From positions 62,001-126,000 of the forward strand of contig NZ_LDQA01000020.1 of the NCBI RefSeq assembly GCF_001475935.1: a stretch of 64,000 nt of DNA, given 5' to 3'. Source of the stretch: Aureimonas ureilytica. GTDB lineage: Bacteria; Pseudomonadota; Alphaproteobacteria; Rhizobiales; Rhizobiaceae. This document shows positions 62,083-64,000 of the stretch, one piece after another (position 1 is the first letter of the stretch; each line of letters starts with the position of its first letter). The notes under the pieces are model-generated. The model made no database searches and was not told the origin of the DNA. It saw only the letters and a program-made list of their open reading frames with translations. The position numbers and the translations under genes are program-made.

Positions 62083-62451
62083 TTACTTCTTCTTGCCGGC
62101 GATCGGCTTCGCCGGACCCTTGCGGGTGCGGGCGTTCGTGTGGGTGCGCTGACCGCGAACCGGCAAGCCACGACGGTGGCGAAGGCCACGGTAGCAACCG
62201 AGATCCATCAGACGCTTGATGTTCATCGAGGTCTCGCGACGGAGATCGCCCTCGACGCGGTAGTCGCGATCGATCATCTCACGGATCTGCAAAACCTCGG
62301 CGTCGGTCAGATCGTTGACACGACGTTCAGCGGAAAGGCCGACCTTTTCCATGATCTCGGCCGCGAAACGCGGGCCGATGCCGTGGATGTACTGAAGCGC
62401 GACGACGACGCGCTTCCCGGTCGGGATGTTGACACCAGCAATACGGGCCAA
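62083..62451 (-). CDS. rpsM: 30S ribosomal protein S13
   Basis: Small-subunit head protein of 122 residues, beginning [26 protein letters not shown] and ending in the basic [11 protein letters not shown] tail. [25 protein letters not shown] is the conserved rRNA-binding block. It lies downstream of adk with a 216-bp spacer. Confidence 0.97.
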   Translation of the reverse strand: MARIAGVNIPTGKRVVVALQYIHGIGPRFAAEIMEKVGLSAERRVNDLTDAEVLQIREMIDRDYRVEGDLRRETSMNIKRLMDLGCYRGLRHRRGLPVRGQRTHTNARTRKGPAKPIAGKKK

Positions 62452-62667
62452 ATGAGCCTCCTTATGTCGCGGATCCGCCGCGACGAACCATAGTCGAACG
62501 GGTTATCACCGTTCTCTTCAAACGCCGAACGACCGGCGCTGCCCCGCCGGGCAGCGTGCCGATCGCTCAATCATGCGCGAATTGGGCCGACCCTTATAAG
62601 ATTCGGGGCGGTTTCGTCAATATGGTCTGAACGTACCCGATCAGAAAGGCCCGGCGCGAACGTAGAG

Positions 62668-63261
62668 TCAGGCCGCGACGGCCTGCTTGAGGATCGTGTC
62701 GATCTGCGTGCTGACCTCGTCGATCGAAGCCATACCGTCGATCTCGAACGAACGACCACGCTCGCGGTAGAAGGGCGCGACGGCCGCCGTCAACGCCCGG
62801 AACTCCACCAAACGACGCCGGAAAACGTCCGGATTGTCGTCCTTGCGCACCGGAAGGCCGGCGGCCTCCGCGTCGCGAGCGCGCTTCTCGATCCGCTCGA
62901 CGAGCTTTTCCTCGTCGACCTTGAACTCGATCACCGCGTCGATCGACAGATTACGACTCTGCAGCATCTGATCCAGAGCCTCGGCCTGCGCCAAGGTCCT
63001 GGGGAAGCCGTCCAGCACGAAGCCCTTCCGGGCATCGGGCTGCTCGATGCGATCTGCCACGATCCCGATGACGATCTCGTCAGATACAAGCTGACCGGCA
63101 TCCATCACCGCCTGCGCGCGCTTGCCGATCTCCGTCTGCTTGGCGACGGCCTCTCGCAGCATGTCTCCGGTAGAGAGCTGCGGAATCCCGTACTTGTCGA
63201 TGAGCCGTTGGGCTTGTGTGCCCTTCCCCGCCCCCGGAGGTCCCAGCAAAATCAGTCTCAT
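62668..63261 (-). CDS. adk: Adenylate kinase
   Basis: Equilibrates AMP, ADP and ATP. The P-loop [14 protein letters not shown] is at residues 7-20, the AMP-binding motif follows ([12 protein letters not shown]), and [13 protein letters not shown] is also visible. The 197-residue length lacks the long zinc-type lid insert, so it is a short-form enzyme. The ATG overlaps the secY stop by 4 bp. Confidence 0.96.
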   Translation of the reverse strand: MRLILLGPPGAGKGTQAQRLIDKYGIPQLSTGDMLREAVAKQTEIGKRAQAVMDAGQLVSDEIVIGIVADRIEQPDARKGFVLDGFPRTLAQAEALDQMLQSRNLSIDAVIEFKVDEEKLVERIEKRARDAEAAGLPVRKDDNPDVFRRRLVEFRALTAAVAPFYRERGRSFEIDGMASIDEVSTQIDTILKQAVAA

Positions 63262-64000
63262 CGTGTTCCCCGTCTGCCTCCGCGCAGCTTCGCCTTCTTC
63301 ACGAGGCCTTCATATTGATGGGCGAGCAAATGCCCCTGCACCTGCGCCACTGTGTCCATGGTGACCGAAACCACGATCAAAAGCGAGGTCCCGCCGAGAT
63401 AGAACGGAATACCGGCCGCAGAGATCAGGATCTCCGGCAGAAGGCAGATCACCATGAGGTAGATCGCGCCGACCACCGTGATGCGGGTCAGCACGTAATC
63501 GATATACTCAGCCGTGCGCTCACCCGGACGGATGCCAGGGATGAAGCCGCCATGCTTCTTCAGATTGTCGGCCGTATCTTTCGGATTGAACACGATCGCG
63601 GTGTAGAAGAAGGCGAAGAACGCGATCATCGCCGCATAGAGGAACATGTAGAGCGGACGCCCGTGGCCGAGCGAGGCCACGATCCCCGTCGCCCAACCGG
63701 GAAGACGGCTGGTGTCGGCGAAGTTGGCGATCGTCACCGGCAGCAGCAGTAGCGAAGAGGCGAAGATCGGCGGAATGACGCCGGCGGTGTTGAGCTTCAG
63801 CGGCAGGTGCGACGTGTCGCCCTGGAACATGCGGTTACCGACCTGACGCTTCGGATACTGGATCAGAAGCTTACGCTGGGCCCGCTCGAAGAAGACCACG
63901 CCGGCGATGCAGAGCACGACAACCACGATCACCAGGAGAATGATCGCCGTCGAAAGAGCGCCCGTGCGGCCGAGCTCGAGAAGGTTCGCCATGGCGGACG
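63258..64000 (-). CDS. secY: Protein translocase subunit SecY, 5' end beyond window (partial)
   Basis: About 247 residues of the C-terminal part of SecY, roughly helices 5-10, are present; the N-terminal part lies right of base 64000. Conserved segments are [12 protein letters not shown]-like, [18 protein letters not shown] and [26 protein letters not shown]. The reading frame stays open to the edge; an internal ATG at 63992 is not the real start. It precedes adk, the order typical of alphaproteobacteria. Confidence 0.96.
   Translation of the reverse strand, partial: SAMANLLELGRTGALSTAIILLVIVVVVLCIAGVVFFERAQRKLLIQYPKRQVGNRMFQGDTSHLPLKLNTAGVIPPIFASSLLLLPVTIANFADTSRLPGWATGIVASLGHGRPLYMFLYAAMIAFFAFFYTAIVFNPKDTADNLKKHGGFIPGIRPGERTAEYIDYVLTRITVVGAIYLMVICLLPEILISAAGIPFYLGGTSLLIVVSVTMDTVAQVQGHLLAHQYEGLVKKAKLRGGRRGTR

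Noticed and set aside
62452-62667. Gene between adk and rpsM
   Set aside because: The 216-bp spacer has only short frames without start signals; no L36 (rpmJ) frame was recognisable.

Overview
The window is a high-GC chromosomal segment from an alphaproteobacterium, almost certainly Hyphomicrobiales (Rhizobiales). The evidence is the secY-adk-rpsM-rpsK-rpoA-rplQ order, recO-era-rnc-lepB-acpS beside pyrE-rsh-rpoZ, an ATP12-type F1 assembly chaperone, a tripartite bioYMN biotin importer and a Brucella/Rhizobium-type erythritol locus. A family such as Aurantimonadaceae is possible, but I cannot fix genus or species by eye. I see no insertion sequence, prophage, integrase or CRISPR array.

Layout. 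1-778: the 5' part of a xylulokinase gene running off the left edge. 0.98-4.4 kb: D-amino-acid transaminase, bioY-bioM-bioN and a LOG-family hydrolase. 4.5-9.4 kb: rarD, then a minus-strand operon cysS - proline iminopeptidase - GFA protein - second proline iminopeptidase. 9.7-18.1 kb: small unknown proteins, an M42 aminopeptidase, an HMCES/YedK protein, a Nudix hydrolase, secreted unknowns, a dihydroorotase-like enzyme, YgfZ, an HD hydrolase and a tyrosine phosphatase. 18.1-25.9 kb: housekeeping block recO, era, rnc, lepB, acpS, DUF2062, pyrE, rsh, rpoZ. 26.2-34.5 kb: NYN nuclease, family-5 uracil-DNA glycosylase, peroxiredoxin, smpB, dapA, lytic transglycosylase and a BCCT transporter.

34.5-48.9 kb is a polyol-utilisation region with two divergent arms around a 540-bp control region. 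Leftward are a DUF2291 protein, an RbsABC-type sugar/polyol importer, and after a terminator a LyxK-type kinase, a DeoR repressor and a GlpD-like dehydrogenase. Rightward are a SorC regulator (EryD), a 19-codon leader ORF, and eryA-eryB-eryC. Erythritol would be imported, phosphorylated by EryA, oxidised by EryB and epimerised by EryC. The eryH/eryI isomerases that finish the pathway in Brucella are absent here. The left arm carries a second kinase plus GlpD pair, probably for a related polyol or ketose.

49.0-49.3 kb holds two identical tRNA-Leu(GAG) genes on the minus strand in a tandem duplication, with three hairpins (GAAA, GAGA and GCGA loops) on their 5' side. 49.5-59.8 kb: lipB, a DUF188 protein, a cytochrome b / Tat-exported molybdopterin oxidoreductase pair, atp12, a HAD phosphatase, an RluC-type pseudouridine synthase, crcB, rarA, a DegP-family protease, a small secreted protein and a dihydroflavonol-reductase-like protein. 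59.86-64 kb: rplQ, rpoA, rpsK, rpsM, adk and a secY gene cut by the right edge.

Most operons are tight, with 1-4 bp ATGA or TTGA overlaps. Several starts appear to be GTG or TTG. The best leads for something undescribed are the GNRA-hairpin leader of the tRNA-Leu pair, the erythritol control region with its leader ORF, and the duplicated kinase/dehydrogenase cassette.
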